A stretch of 64,000 bases of DNA. Source: Dicaeum eximium (lineage: Eukaryota > Chordata > Aves > Passeriformes > Dicaeidae). The notes below the pieces were generated by a model, which was not told the DNA's origin, did not search any database, and saw only the letters and a list, made by a program, of their open reading frames with translations. Each line of letters starts with the position of its first letter. Position 1 is the stretch's first letter. The translations under genes were made by a program, and so were the position numbers. Shown piece after piece: positions 48,941-59,872 of this stretch. The stretch covers positions 1,266,224 through 1,330,223 of the forward strand of contig VWZP01006690.1 of assembly GCA_013396995.1 (NCBI GenBank), given 5' to 3'.

Positions 48941-51385
48941 GGTTTTCCCATGGTATTGTCATTTATAAAACTGGAGCTGATCCACGCTAATTCTTCATCC
49001 AGTTGGCTCTGAAGCTTTTCTGTCCTGTTTTGTGCAGCACACATTCAATCACATATTCTGTGACAGAGCCTTGTAGGTCTTGCATAGTGGATAGATATAA
49101 CAATAAAGTGTGTAAGGACTGAAGTGCATCTCCTCATCACAATTACTTGGCAGTCTTGCCTTGAGTTCAGAACACCCTGAACAATAGTCTAATTCTTGCT
49201 AGATTTATCACTGGTAAAGATGTGATTGCTGATCTCACTGAAGGTTCCTTCTGGTTTTTTAGTGATTTTTTTGCTTAAAGTCGTGAAGTGGCCCAGTACT
49301 TTCTATCAGTTATAAATGCTGTATTTCCCCCAGGACCCAGAGGAATTTGTCATGGATGTTTTTGCTGCTGTTGGGTTCTGGGAGGCCATTCTGGCTCACT
49401 GTATCTACGGCACTACCAAAAGCTTGGGTTTAGTTACATTTCAAGAACAGTTTCTCTATTTCTTGTAAACTGAAAATGTCCTTGAAGAACATTTAATTCT
49501 CTGCAATTTTCCATCTTAGGTTTTATCAAAATGTATAGCAAACACAAAGTGAAATTCCTTTTACAGATAAAAACGAAGGACATATGGTTGAAAAGAACAT
49601 ATGGATACAAAATGTGCATATTTATACAAACATGTCCTGATCAGCTGAGATTATCCTTTTCTTTCTCTTGTGATCAAAATGTGATAAGACACAGAGGATA
49701 GTGTAGTTCCTACACAGCCATATAGGAACCTTGCAAAAGGCATTAGGAAGATTTCCAGTGATTTCCTTAAGCCTTGGATCAGGTCTTTGTTACTGCGTAA
49801 CACCAGTGAGCAGTTTGGGCCAGCTTTAACCATGTGTAAACCCCTTGTGAGCAGTTAAAAGTACAAAATATTTTCAGTGCAATTTCATTTCCATTTTGAG
49901 TGTGTATCAAATGACTAAATAAATAAATAAATGTGAAAAATAAGACTAACCAAAGAAAAGAACAACTGCACAATGGATTCATGAGGAGATGATGACATGG
50001 GCAGAGAGGTTTGCCTGTTGTTTCTGATTCAGTTCCCAGGGAAATCAATAGGAGAGAACTCTGTTTGCATGTGAGCAGTGCTAGTCACCTTTTCCACCAG
50101 CTTCTGAGATCCTCCACTACCGTGTGGGTAAACAGCTCAGCTGGTAAATAAGTGTGTTGAGTCTGTAGAGCTACACCACCTACATAAGATGAAGCATCTG
50201 CCTGTAACATCAAATATTCAGACAGCCCAACAGTTTAGCTGCTTGAATTTCAAAATCTCATAAAGATAAATCTCGTAAAGTGCTCTGCGGTCAGGTTATA
50301 AACATGGTTTGTGTTTTTCTTGTGCTGCTTGTGTTTTCTGAGAGGATTGTTTTCATAGTTTAATAAAGAACATTCATGTCCATGACACACCTTCCAGCAA
50401 TGCTATTTCAATATACTGAAATACCTCAACAGTGGCAGCTTTGGATTGAAAATGGGCTTTTGTGGATCATGGGGAGCATTAAAAAGAAGACGTTTTCTTG
50501 TCTGGATGTTCAACAGCTTTCTAATTTCTCTTGTTTCTTTCAAGTAGCATTACAATTGCCTGTGTTGGTAGAACATTTTACAAATCGCTAAGATTTAAAT
50601 TTTCTTCCTAGTCTCTTATGAGATTAAATGCAGCCAAACAAATTTGGAAGATTTGCACTCTGTAATGGGCAATAAGGAATATTTCCTGTAGCAATTCCTG
50701 TTCTGTTAATACCAGGTAAGAGTGTCTATGTGTATATTGCATGAGTCTCATTTTATTTCCTTTCTATCTTTAAATGTTATTTTTCATAAGTAATATGATG
50801 TAAAAAGCCACTTCCCAATAACAGAGAGGAGAAAAATAAGAGGTATTAAAATATTGGGTATTTTCTAGCGAAGTAGATTGTGTTGCCAGCTCCCATTCCC
50901 ATTCCATGGAAGCTGAGGGCTTTCCAGCTTTCTCTTGTTCTCAGCAAAGCCTGGGAGGCTCAGTGGCTCCTGCACTGCACCTGGAGATGGGCTGTGGCTG
51001 CTGAAAGTTATATGTGGAGTGCTGGGAAATCTCAGGGAAAACAGATTTATAAGGAACCCAAACTCCCAACTGCAACACTTTGCAGTCTAAGCATTCAGGG
51101 GCTCAAAGCTCAGCTCAGTACTTAAGTAAAGCAGCCAGAGCTGTCATTTGGAAGGAGGAAATGAAGGAAAAGGAAAAAACATGTGATCAATGCCATCCAT
51201 CCTCTCCCTCTCCAACTGGAATCTGTATTTCCCTGCTCTCAGGGGACAGGCTGCCATGGGAAGGGTGCATGGCCTGGGGGCTGGGAGCCTGCTCAAAGTG
51301 CCACGGGCCAAATCTCACTTCTGCACTAGATGAAGACAAACCTTCCTTATCTGCTCAGCCATGAGATAGCAACAGCTGTCCTGTG
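48941..51385. other. Unique AT-rich non-coding sequence
   Basis: No gene is supported. An (AAAT)4 tract lies at 49,916-49,932. Open frames here are under 95 codons and unrecognised. The last few hundred bases (50,880-51,385) are GC-richer and may include diverged 5' sequence of the CR1 3' end that follows. Confidence 0.5.
49916..49932 (+). repeat. (AAAT)4 microsatellite
   Basis: Four AAAT tetranucleotide units in AT-rich sequence; short and probably stable. Confidence 0.85.
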
Positions 51386-51445
51386 CAGGGCCTGGACCCT
51401 TGTGGAGCCCTTCCAGCTCAAGATATTCCATGGTTCTGTGATTCC
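51386..51445 (+). mobile_element. CR1 LINE 3' end, plus strand
   Basis: The sequence runs CCTGGACCCTTGTGGAGCCC, then TTCCAGCTCAAGATATTCCA, then TGGTTCTGTGATTCC. CR1 3' ends commonly read GATCCTTGTGGGTCCCTTCCAACTCAG-GATATTC followed by tandem TATGATTC units, and this copy agrees phrase by phrase, tail included. The upstream boundary is unclear because the element is old, and the reverse-transcriptase coding part is not recognisable. It lies about 90 bp from the 3' end of an oppositely oriented CR1. Confidence 0.68.
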
Positions 51446-51535
51446 AAGGTGTGGAGCTTCTTTGCAGGAGGATGCTTCCAGTACAAGCTTCTCCCTCCAA
51501 AGCCAGCACAGCGTAAGCAGCTGGTAGGAAAGATA

Positions 51536-51720
51536 AAATCAGAGAATTCCAGGCTCGAGAGGCCACCCAATCCTCCTCCTCCAAATGGGATAACTGCACC
51601 AGTCCTGACAACTGTCTGTCTAATCTGCCTGCAGAGAAACCCACTGATGGAGACCACTCTGCCTCCAGGTAAACTATTTCTTTCATATCCCTTTCCATGA
51701 AATAATTTTCTTGATACATG
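51536..51720 (-). mobile_element. Old CR1 LINE 3' fragment, minus strand
   Basis: Read on the plus strand, AATCAGAGAATTCCAGGCTC marks the reverse-complemented CR1 tail (AATCATAGAAT...AGG). It is followed by CTGTCTGTCTAATCTGCCTG, then AACCCACTGATGGAGACCAC, then CTCCAGGTAAACTATT. These match the older avian CR1 order of CTGTCTGTCTAACCTGTTCT, CTCCAGTGATGGAGATTCCA and CTCCCTAGGTAATTTATTCC. The reading frame is lost. The 5' end is truncated or decayed beyond about 51,720. Confidence 0.68.
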
Positions 51721-52181
51721 CCTTGGATCTTCTGTTTACTGCTACTCAACCTATTTGACACACAAAGGAAGAAGATTGCTCTTTCCTTGCTTGCATAAAG
51801 AACACACAGTTAAGCACACCCAATCTTTTCCTGTGTGATGTTAATTTTGCAGTGCATTGTGTACTACTAAGGATATGAAAACAATCTGAATTCACCAGCC
51901 AGCTCAGAAGGTGTCAGCCAAGGATGCTAAAAGGCCTGAAAGTTTGGAGAAGTTTGGATTTGAATTTAGATGACAAGCTTTGGCCCTGGTCCAGCTGTTG
52001 CTAAAAACCATTCTGCTGTGCAGACAGCGGCTTTGACAAGCTGGAGAGATGGGCTGCCAGCCAAGCTTTGCTGGGCACAGGCAGAAACCTGTGCCACGTG
52101 CTGAATAGGAAGTGCAGGAAAGACAAAACATTGATGTCCAGGGGCCCTGGACATTCTGGGTCATTCTGGGGCTGGACAACA
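51721..52181. other. Unique non-coding sequence
   Basis: No gene is supported. A 192-codon minus-strand frame (51,904-52,482) crosses this stretch and the poly(A) insert. It reads the A run as a polyphenylalanine block and has no recognisable domain, so I take it as spurious. Confidence 0.55.
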
Positions 52182-52294
52182 CCCAGAAGGGCAAGTAACG
52201 TTTGGTAGCCTTGAGGTACAAAGATACTGTGCCAGGGCCAACTACAAAAAAAAAAAAAAAAAAAAACAAAACAAAACAAAAAAACCCCAGAAGG
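52182..52294 (+). mobile_element. Short poly(A)-tailed insert between 9-bp direct repeats
   Basis: CCCAGAAGG occurs at 52,182-52,190 and again at 52,286-52,294. Between them lie about 55 bases of body sequence (52,191-52,245), then A21 (52,246-52,266), then CAAAA-type repeats to about 52,284. This is the layout of a retroposed RNA: body, poly(A), target-site duplication. The body can fold: GTAG (52,205-08) pairs with CTAC (52,242-45), CCTT (52,209-12) with AGGG (52,234-37), and GGTACA (52,215-20) with TGTGCC (52,228-33). An ACA lies at the base of the stem, which would fit the 3' hairpin of an H/ACA snoRNA, but I do not recognise a particular RNA. It may instead be a chance A-rich expansion beside a fortuitous 9-bp repeat. 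Confidence 0.45.
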
Positions 52295-54280
52295 CCAGGA
52301 AACGCTCCTGAGAAGTGATCTTGGCACAGTAGGACTGCAGTGTGAAGCTGGAAAGTCAGCCTCAGTCCCAGCCCTTGCCACTCAGATGTGAATATACAAA
52401 ATATGGAAGCATATTGTCTGCTGTCACAACTCATCTGTAAAGCAGATGTTTCTTCTGGGGAATTATTCATGCTAAAGATCACACTTCAAAGTAAACAATA
52501 ATTGTCATTTGTTCCCTTAAAAAAAAAATAAGAAAGCTGGAAATCAAATTAATGACTACATTTCCTCAAGGGAAGAGACAGAAGAGGGAATATGATCCTT
52601 TTGGTATATTTGTAGCAAATAGTTTTAGGCAAACATATTGGTTCCATGCTATTTTCACATGGATTTAGATAAGAGGGATACAAATAACAGTCAGAGGAAT
52701 AAGAGAAATTGCAGAGGAGGATGGGACAGGAAAAAGAATACAGAAGGGCTGAAATGAGAAGACTGTAAGGTCTAGAGGGTGAATGCATTTGGGCAACAAA
52801 GAAAGCAGCATCCTGAAGTCCATAAATTTGTAGAAATTACAAAATCCTTCACTACCAGACAAACCCAGGCAGGTATTTTTAGGGCAATATGGTAAACACC
52901 ATGCTGAGAGACTTGGCTCTATGTCCTGCATTATTTTTGTAAACCTGGTTCTGCATCTGACTTGTCTTGGTGTGGTCAGGCTGGAAGGCTGCAAGGAGAG
53001 GCTGGGAGCCATTAGGTTTTGTTATGGGCCACTGCTCTGCAGCCTCCTGGTTCAGACCTCATTTCAGGGAGCTCCTACGACTCCACAGAAGCCAAAAGCA
53101 GTTGTGTTTCAAATTACTGCATGATTTATCACCCAGACCAATTTTTGCCTACCTTGGGTCAAATACAGGATGAATGGCAGCTTTAAGTGTTTATGAATTG
53201 CCTGGGAAGTCAGAGTCCTGTGTGACACCGCTCTTGGACCCACAGGCTGCTTTCCTAGGAATACATTAAATGGTGCCAAGGCACATTCCCAGGCACCAGA
53301 CCTGAGCTCTGTGGCTGCACTGCCAGGATGGTCCTGCCTGGTGCCACAGAGGTGCACAACCCCCTTTTGGCTGGTTTGGATCCCACAAGTCTGTCCATAT
53401 AGAAATCTTCCACATGAAACATTTTGGACTCACTCACTGACCATGATTTTCAACAAAAATATTTTGTCAGGTATATTTCTGGTCTTAACTGACTATATGC
53501 ACAATTTCAGAACTGGAAAAATGCTTATTTTGCTTTTATGTCAGCCACATAAACACTGATGGACCGACCTATATTTCTGTTTATCGTTAGTGAAAGTTAA
53601 GAAAATATTTTGAAAAATGATACCAATATTTTGATTCTTCACATTTATCTCTTCTTGGAAATTCCTTGGATCATTAATCAATTATTGTTACTTCCCTGTG
53701 CCAAAAACTATTCAAAAAAACTATAAATGCATTCTGGAGTCAGGCTTCATCAAGACTTATCATCATCAGTTCAGAGGCTTGTAGCCAGGGCTAGTGCAAA
53801 TTGTTCTTATTCCTAATTTACGTTATACGTATTTATACCCATTTCCAGTGTATTTACAATGGGAATAAAGTTTATACTTCAATATATGCTTACTTTCAGA
53901 TGGGAAAATGCCCATGAACTTCTTATTTAGGGGATAAATGGGTATTGTAGTACGTGGTCCATATGCTGCATTGTTATATACTGATCCAGCTCCCCAGATC
54001 CTTCAAATTACCTCTTTGAAAGTGAGTGAGGGAGACATGCCAAATTCAGAGCCTGGCTGAGAGTCTGGCTTATTTTCTAGAGATGTTAAATATCCCAAGG
54101 CTTGCACAGTATCTTTCAGTGATGTAGAAGAAATAACTGCCTTAGAAGGTCTCTCTTCCCAGAGACAACAATTTAAAATTATTGTGTAACATGCCCTTTT
54201 CTCCATCACATGGTCCTCATTTTGTTCACCATTATTTTTAATGGACCAATTTTCTCTCTTCCTTTTCATCCACCGAGTCC

Positions 54281-54301
54281 TTATTATTATTATCATCATC
54301 A
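54281..54301 (+). repeat. (TTA)n/(TCA)n compound microsatellite
   Basis: About four TTA units grade into ATCATCATCA. The compound pattern suggests a point change followed by expansion. Confidence 0.8.
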
Positions 54302-55034
54302 AATTCTTTGTGGGCTGCCAGCATTTGATATTTCATTTCACTGATTTAATTATCTCTGTGGCTTGCTATGGGCCTGATTATTTTTATAGATCTCCAAATC
54401 CTCCTCTTTACCAAAATGCTTACATGCAAATCTGTTTGCTCACTGTTTATACAGTGCTTGGCACTTGAGCTCTTTTGTACCTTGCATTTGTTCCAGGGGG
54501 TGCTTTGGACTGATCAGATTTTACAGCTTCATCCACTGAAAATGGCCAGACAGGGTCTTCCCATGTGCAGCTAAAATGATGTTACACTGGTTTAAATAAT
54601 CTGATTTTGTCTTCTGAGCATCATCACCATCTCTGGAAATGTGGACAAGGGATGGAAGAAGCCACTCTGAGCTAAGGGGATTTCTGCTGTCATCTCTGCT
54701 GTAGATTAAACAGTTCCTTGCATGGGCTGCTAAGATTTTCTGTCTGGCACAACGCTCTAGGAATGGCACAAAGGGAATCCTCACTGGCATCATACTGTGC
54801 AAGCTCCTGCTACAGCTTTCATTGTTTTTCCAGTCAGCTCCCCCAAACAATTGCCCTTAATGCTGGATCTTTAGTGATCCAGAATATTTGAGGATCCCCC
54901 AGCAGCACCCCAGTGGCTGGCCCCTCAATTCTCATTCCTCCAGCAAACCAGGCCAGCCATGTGCTGTCAAGAAAGATCTTGTAGCTGTTGGTCTTTCAGA
55001 GAACCTCAGCCCAGTTTCTGCATTGTGCTGACTG

Positions 55035-55350
55035 GCCTCCTGTAATTACAATTACTTCAGGAATAATGATAGACACACACGTGGACACGCTGTAATTTTG
55101 TGAGTTTCTCGGATCTATTATAATCAAGAGTCCATAAATAACTGCTTCTAAAATATTTGACTAAAGAAAGTAATTGCTATTTAAGTGTTTAATTTATTGT
55201 ATGTTAAATAAGTGCTCAATAGGTGAGAACATTTTAATGGAAAGTAACTCAGCATATTTTTAATAATTATTATTTGCCTGAAAGGGATCTGATGCAGAAG
55301 TCATGTAATGACAAGCTCTAATTCATATTTTTAAAGTATATTTATTATGG
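55035..55350. promoter_or_regulatory. Candidate conserved non-coding element, TAATTA-rich
   Basis: This AT-rich stretch has TGTAATTACAATTACTTCAG near its start, followed by isolated CpG sites (ACACGTGGACACGCTG, including the E-box CACGTG) and many ATTTA/TAATTA words. TAATTA is the common homeodomain core. The mix of AT-rich homeodomain sites and retained CpGs is typical of vertebrate developmental enhancers, but only alignment with other birds could show constraint. Confidence 0.2.
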
Positions 55351-56904
55351 ATAAATAGTTACTTTATTGCACATATCTCTTTCCCTCATATGCAGAAGTT
55401 CCCAGCTGGAGGCCCTGTTCTGTTTTATTTTAGTCTGTTCTTCCCTGCTTTGCAAAATTCTCTTGCTTGTACTTGTAAAATAATCTCAGTTACTGCAGCA
55501 CAAAGCAGGATGTGAGCAGAGGCAGGGAGCTGCTGGCTTCTCCAGAAGAAGTTCTAGTTTTAACTTCAATTCACTGTTCAGCTTTAGGTTTTTGATGGTC
55601 CTGAGTGCAAGGCCAACAGAATTCTGTTTTCTACCCAGTGAGGCTTAGAGTGTGAGCCAGAGAAACCCTTGGAAGCTCAGCTTCCTCCAGAGATGGAAAT
55701 CCAAGTGGCAGGGCAGGGCAGGGCATCCTTTTGCAGACATCCTCACAACTCTCAGATCCCAGAGCTTCACAGATGGTCCCTATTGTGTCACATCTCAGAA
55801 GAGAATGTTTGTAATTGGGGTCCCCTTGGACACAGGGACATTGCCCCCATGGTGATGGCACATGAGCTCTCTCTCCTACAACAGAGACCTTCTCACCTGG
55901 GGAGGGTCTCTCACCAAGGTGCAGGCCTGGAGTGAAATGATTGTGCAGAAAGAAAGGATAAAGTGCAATGTCCATTGTTAATAATTTCATTTCCATGAAG
56001 GAATGAGGAATGGGAGCTGGACAGCTGGACTGGATGTGCTTCAGGCAATGCAGCAGTGTCCCAACCATGTTTTAATCAAATATCCTGGGAGGAGTTGGAA
56101 TTGGGAACAAGTAGTATCAGATTTAAGGACTGGGGGAGTAGACAGCTGATGTTCTTTCCTGGCAAAAATATTATGAGAAAGTTTGTACTAACCTTTCCTT
56201 AGCACTCACTTGCTGTTCATCTTCACACATCTTCACCTCCCTGTGATGTTCTGACATCTTTGGCATCTCTGGGCAATGACTGTTCTTATTTTTTTGTGAC
56301 TTGAGAGATCCTCTGGGACTAAAGTGAGCAGTGGACAGGAAATGGATCCATTGGTAGCACTGGTAGGGTGGGGATAGCCTTTAAAATGTCACTGCACTTG
56401 CCTGGTCTCTTTTTTCCCCCAACCATAAAATGGAGTTAACTATGCACATTTCCTTCATTTAGTATTTTCTGTTAAAAAATCCTATATATGTTATAAGTGT
56501 TAATCATTTTTGTCACTCAGGCACCGATTTAGGAATTTCTGGAGTACTCCCACATGTTGAGAATCACACCTATCCTAAGGATGAGAATATTAGATCCCAG
56601 TACAGAACTGGGCTAATTTGACAATGACATATTTTTCTAGGATAATGCCTCAGATAGATCTTATATAAGAAAATGAATTGCATTTATATCTAGAAAGAGC
56701 TATGATTTTACCTGTTTAAATCCAGCACTCCTGCATTTATTGAAGGAATTAATGTATGTTTATGATAGTGTTTCCAGAGAGATATTGCATCTTCCTCTTC
56801 TGTTGGTCCTTTGTACCAATGATTAATCACCTGTTTATTTGAAATTCTCGTTTTCTGGATTTTTTTTTTTCAGGAAAAATAGCTAAATTACTGCGGAGAT
56901 CTTC

Positions 56905-56922
56905 TTTTTTTTTTTTTTTTTT
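56905..56922 (+). repeat. Poly(T) run, 18 nt
   Basis: Eighteen consecutive T bases after CTTC and before AGGGCATGGG. A separate T10 followed by CAG lies about 40 bases upstream. Neither adjoins a recognisable exon or minus-strand retrocopy. Confidence 0.85.
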
Positions 56923-59400
56923 AGGGCATGGGTTAGGGGTCAGGTGGGTGGTTGACTCCTTGGCTCCTTGGTTGCTGAAAGGAGCTGCCCATAATTGTTT
57001 AATTAAGAAAGTTGTTGAGTTAGATCCTTAGGGATTTAATCTGATGAAGATGGTGCTTATTCAGTAAAGAACAAACACTTCAGTACCAGGTACCATCCCA
57101 CTGAGTTATCCAGCTTGACTTTGAATAGTCACTATGAACTGGAAAGAAGAAATCATGGAGAAAACAGAGCAAGCTTGAATGCTACTGCCATAATCCTCTT
57201 ATACATCAAAATTAATCTTTAATCCATGTGTGGGCTTCAAGGGGTGTATTCAGAAGGTCCACCTTCAGTCCAGGTTTTATTAACCAATAGAGAAATGCCT
57301 GATGGTCTCAGAATGGCATGCAGTGAGCAGGAAGCCACCTCAGGGCAAGAGTGAGGAGCCAGTGGGCAAAATCTGACACTCAGACCACTGGATGTAGCCT
57401 AAATTGTCAGAGTAAAAACCTTGTAAGGCCAGATTTGAAGAGGCAGCAAATAACTTTCATCAACCAGCTAACAGAGCTTGAAAAAAATGGATACACTTCC
57501 AGATTTGGGAGAACTTGTGCAGGGCTGGCAAATAATAAACTTCAATCTGTGAACAAAGTTGTGGACCAGTCTGTGAACAAATTACCCCCGTGTTTAACTT
57601 CTAATAATCAGCTCAATAATTAGACTGAAAACAGTAACTCCTTAGCCACAAAGGAGCACCTGGGGATGCCAAAGTAGGTCATGAGCTAATAAGGCCCTGC
57701 AGGCTCACCAGAGGGAAGGGGAAGCCTGAAGAGGGCTGTTGGTAAAGGGCAGGTAGGAAAGCTCTACCACCAAACCCCTGCCTCCCCTGGCTCCTGGGGT
57801 TCTACTGCCTGGGAGAGGGCTGATTTCAGTTCCCAGTTATTAGATTAATATTCTTTGGGGAGACTGCTAGATTAGGAATCAGAGGATTAATTGGCAGACC
57901 TTCAGCTAATTGTAAGCAAGAAAGCAATCCCTGAGAACCACAGTGGAGATAGATTAATTCAGAAATGTCTCCTCACAGAATATGAAGAACACTTTTCCCC
58001 TTCCTCTCAGCTGCAGCTTCCTACTTCAAGTGTTAGGGAAGAAACTATAAACTTGTTTGAATCACTAGCAAAACTGTATGCTGCCCCCAAAAAGGGGAGA
58101 GAAAGTATATTTAATGCTTATACATTATATAACACATAAGCATATATCATTTAAAAGGACATTAGCAACCTGACTTATTTCCTCATTTTGGACATGATGC
58201 ATTAAAAGGGAAAATGCCACTACTGCAGTTTTCTTCTTACATAAAGCAGATTTGTGTCCACAGTGCCTGTGCTCAGGTCTGGTGCACTGGAGCAGCAAAT
58301 CCTGCTTGCCAAGGAGTAGATTTTGCTTTTCCTTGAAGGCCCCTGCCAAAGGTTCTTGGGCAGTGTGGCCCAGCAGGAAAAGGTGGCACAAAGGCAGCCT
58401 GGGGGACTCTACTCACAGCTTCTTTAGGTGCCCTGGCTTGAACAAAGGAGGCTTGTGGGAAGCAGGCAAAGGTTTGGCAGAGATTAGTTCCTGCAGGCAG
58501 GCAGTGCACACATCCACCCTACTCTTGATTTACATATCTCTGAAATATCCTTAGAAGGCAGGGGAAGTAAAAAATGTGGTGTCATGGAAGGTCTGCTTTG
58601 GCAGCTGAAAGCCAACTCCTCCTCTTGCACAGAGATTAATCACAAAAGGTCTGTTGAGGTTGATTTGCAAAGTCTCTCACAGCCTGGCACCTGGAGCAGT
58701 ATCTGATGAGAGGTGCTGTGAAGGAGCTGCCTTGTAAGGATGGTCATGGAGATGAACCACGTACAAAGTCAGGAAAGTTAAATTGCAGCTGCTACACCTA
58801 GGAAACTTCCTTGTACACAAGTAATTCTATTTAATGGGATTGACTCTTTACACACGTTTTTTCAGGCCACTTCCATGTATTACAAAACACTTTGCAAAAC
58901 ATTTTCCAAATCATGCTCCAAAGAATTTTTTTTTACCCTGTTTTAGTTTTTCTGATGCCTCAGGATTGCCTGCATCTCACAGCACTGCAGAAAAGAAAGA
59001 ATTTGCTGCTTTTGTGGGTGTTGTAAGTACAAGTACATATTCAGAAATCATCATCACTAGGAGAGTTTCAACTGTAATTTACTTTTGATCTTTGGTGTGA
59101 ATCTACCTCAAGAATTTTTTGTAAGAGCTGTGTATCTCCTGTGAGGCCCTATTTGTATCTTAATCCAAAGGAAGGGCTATAACTCTTCACTAAGGGTCCT
59201 TTGGTTCCTTTGGACATGACAAGTCTCAGAGCTATTCCTCCATGAGGAGAGCAGGCTCTGGGTCACGGCAGTGACAGGGGCTCATTAGGGTGATGGAGTT
59301 GAGGAACCCCCTCCCAGAGGGCTCAGGGACCTCCTGGGGGCTGAACACCCCTTCCATGCTGGCCGTGCTCAGGACATGCTGCACCTGCTCACTGCTGCAC

Positions 59401-59872
59401 ACAATTCACAGAATCACAGAATTCACAGAGTGACCAGGTTGGAAGAGACCTTCAAGATCATTGAGTCCAACCCAGCCCAAACACCTCAACTAAACCCTGG
59501 CACTGAGTGCCACATCCAGGCTTTGTTTAAACACATCCAGGGATGGTGACTCCACCACCTCCCCGGGCAGAACATTCCAGAACTTGATCACTCTTTCCAT
59601 ACAAAACTTTTTCCTAACATCCAGCCTGTATTTGCCTTGGTGCAGCTTGAGGCTGTGTCCTCTGGTTCTGTCAGAGCTGCCTGGAGACAGAGCCCAACCC
59701 CAGCTGAGCACAGGCACCTTTCAGGGATTGCAGAGAGTGCTGAGGGCACCCCTGAGTCTCCTTTTCTCCAGGCTGAGCATCCCCAGCTCCCTCAGTGGTT
59801 CCTCACAGGGTTTGTGTTCCCAGCCCCTCACCAGCCTCGTTGCCCCCTCTGGATGTGCTCAAGCTCAAGTAT
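59401..59872 (-). mobile_element. CR1 LINE, 5'-truncated, minus strand
   Basis: This is the clearest element of the window. Its 3' end (low coordinates) shows the CR1 tail as AATTCACAGAATCACAGAAT. It is followed by the reverse complement of the CR1 3' untranslated region (GGTTGGAAGAGACCTTCAAG, ATCATTGAGTCCAACCCAGC). A minus-strand frame of 75 codons (59,490-59,717) encodes the conserved C-terminus of the CR1 reverse-transcriptase protein, including GHSLKLHQGKYRLDVRK and VIKFWNVLPGEVVESPSLDVF. Homology continues through CTCCAGGCTGAGCATCCCCA and GCCCCTCACCAGCCTCGTTG and fades near 59,870, so more than 80% of a full-length element (about 4.5 kb) is missing. The intact terminal frame and regular tail suggest a fairly young copy, probably of a songbird CR1 subfamily. 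Confidence 0.95.
59490..59717 (-). pseudogene. CR1 reverse-transcriptase C-terminal fragment
   Basis: Seventy-five codons of the second open reading frame of CR1 are uninterrupted. In the family this protein carries endonuclease and reverse-transcriptase domains and performs target-primed reverse transcription of the element's own RNA. Only the terminal part survives. The motifs seen are DRTRGHSLKLHQGKYRLD, ERVIKFWNVLPGEVVESPS and LDVFKQSLDVAL, ending in a natural stop. The endonuclease, the palm and the catalytic YXDD motif are all absent because the copy is 5'-truncated. It cannot make a working enzyme. Confidence 0.9.

Larger units (their letters stand above)
52295..59400. other. Unique AT-rich non-coding sequence
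   Basis: No gene is supported over 7.1 kb. It contains a (TTA)4-(TCA)n tract (54,281-54,301), an AT-rich homeodomain-site-rich stretch (55,035-55,350) and two T runs (10 nt near 56,860 and 18 nt at 56,905-56,922). Two weak resemblances to ancient SINE/L2 phrases occur at about 54,456 and 56,425. The minus-strand frame at 55,631-56,068 (145 codons) has shadows opposite and no known domain. Confidence 0.5.

Noticed and set aside
51904..52482. 192-codon minus-strand open frame
   Set aside because: It runs through the poly(A) insert as a polyphenylalanine block and shows no recognisable domain.
54453..54475. ACAGTGCTTGGCAC, similar to the L2/MIR phrase ACAGTGCCTGGCAC
   Set aside because: A 14-base near match alone; neighbouring L2 phrases are absent.
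56415..56470. CATAAAATGGAGTTAACTA, similar to the reverse complement of MIR (GTAAAATGGGGATAATA)
   Set aside because: Similarity covers fewer than 20 bases and the following sequence departs from the MIR order.
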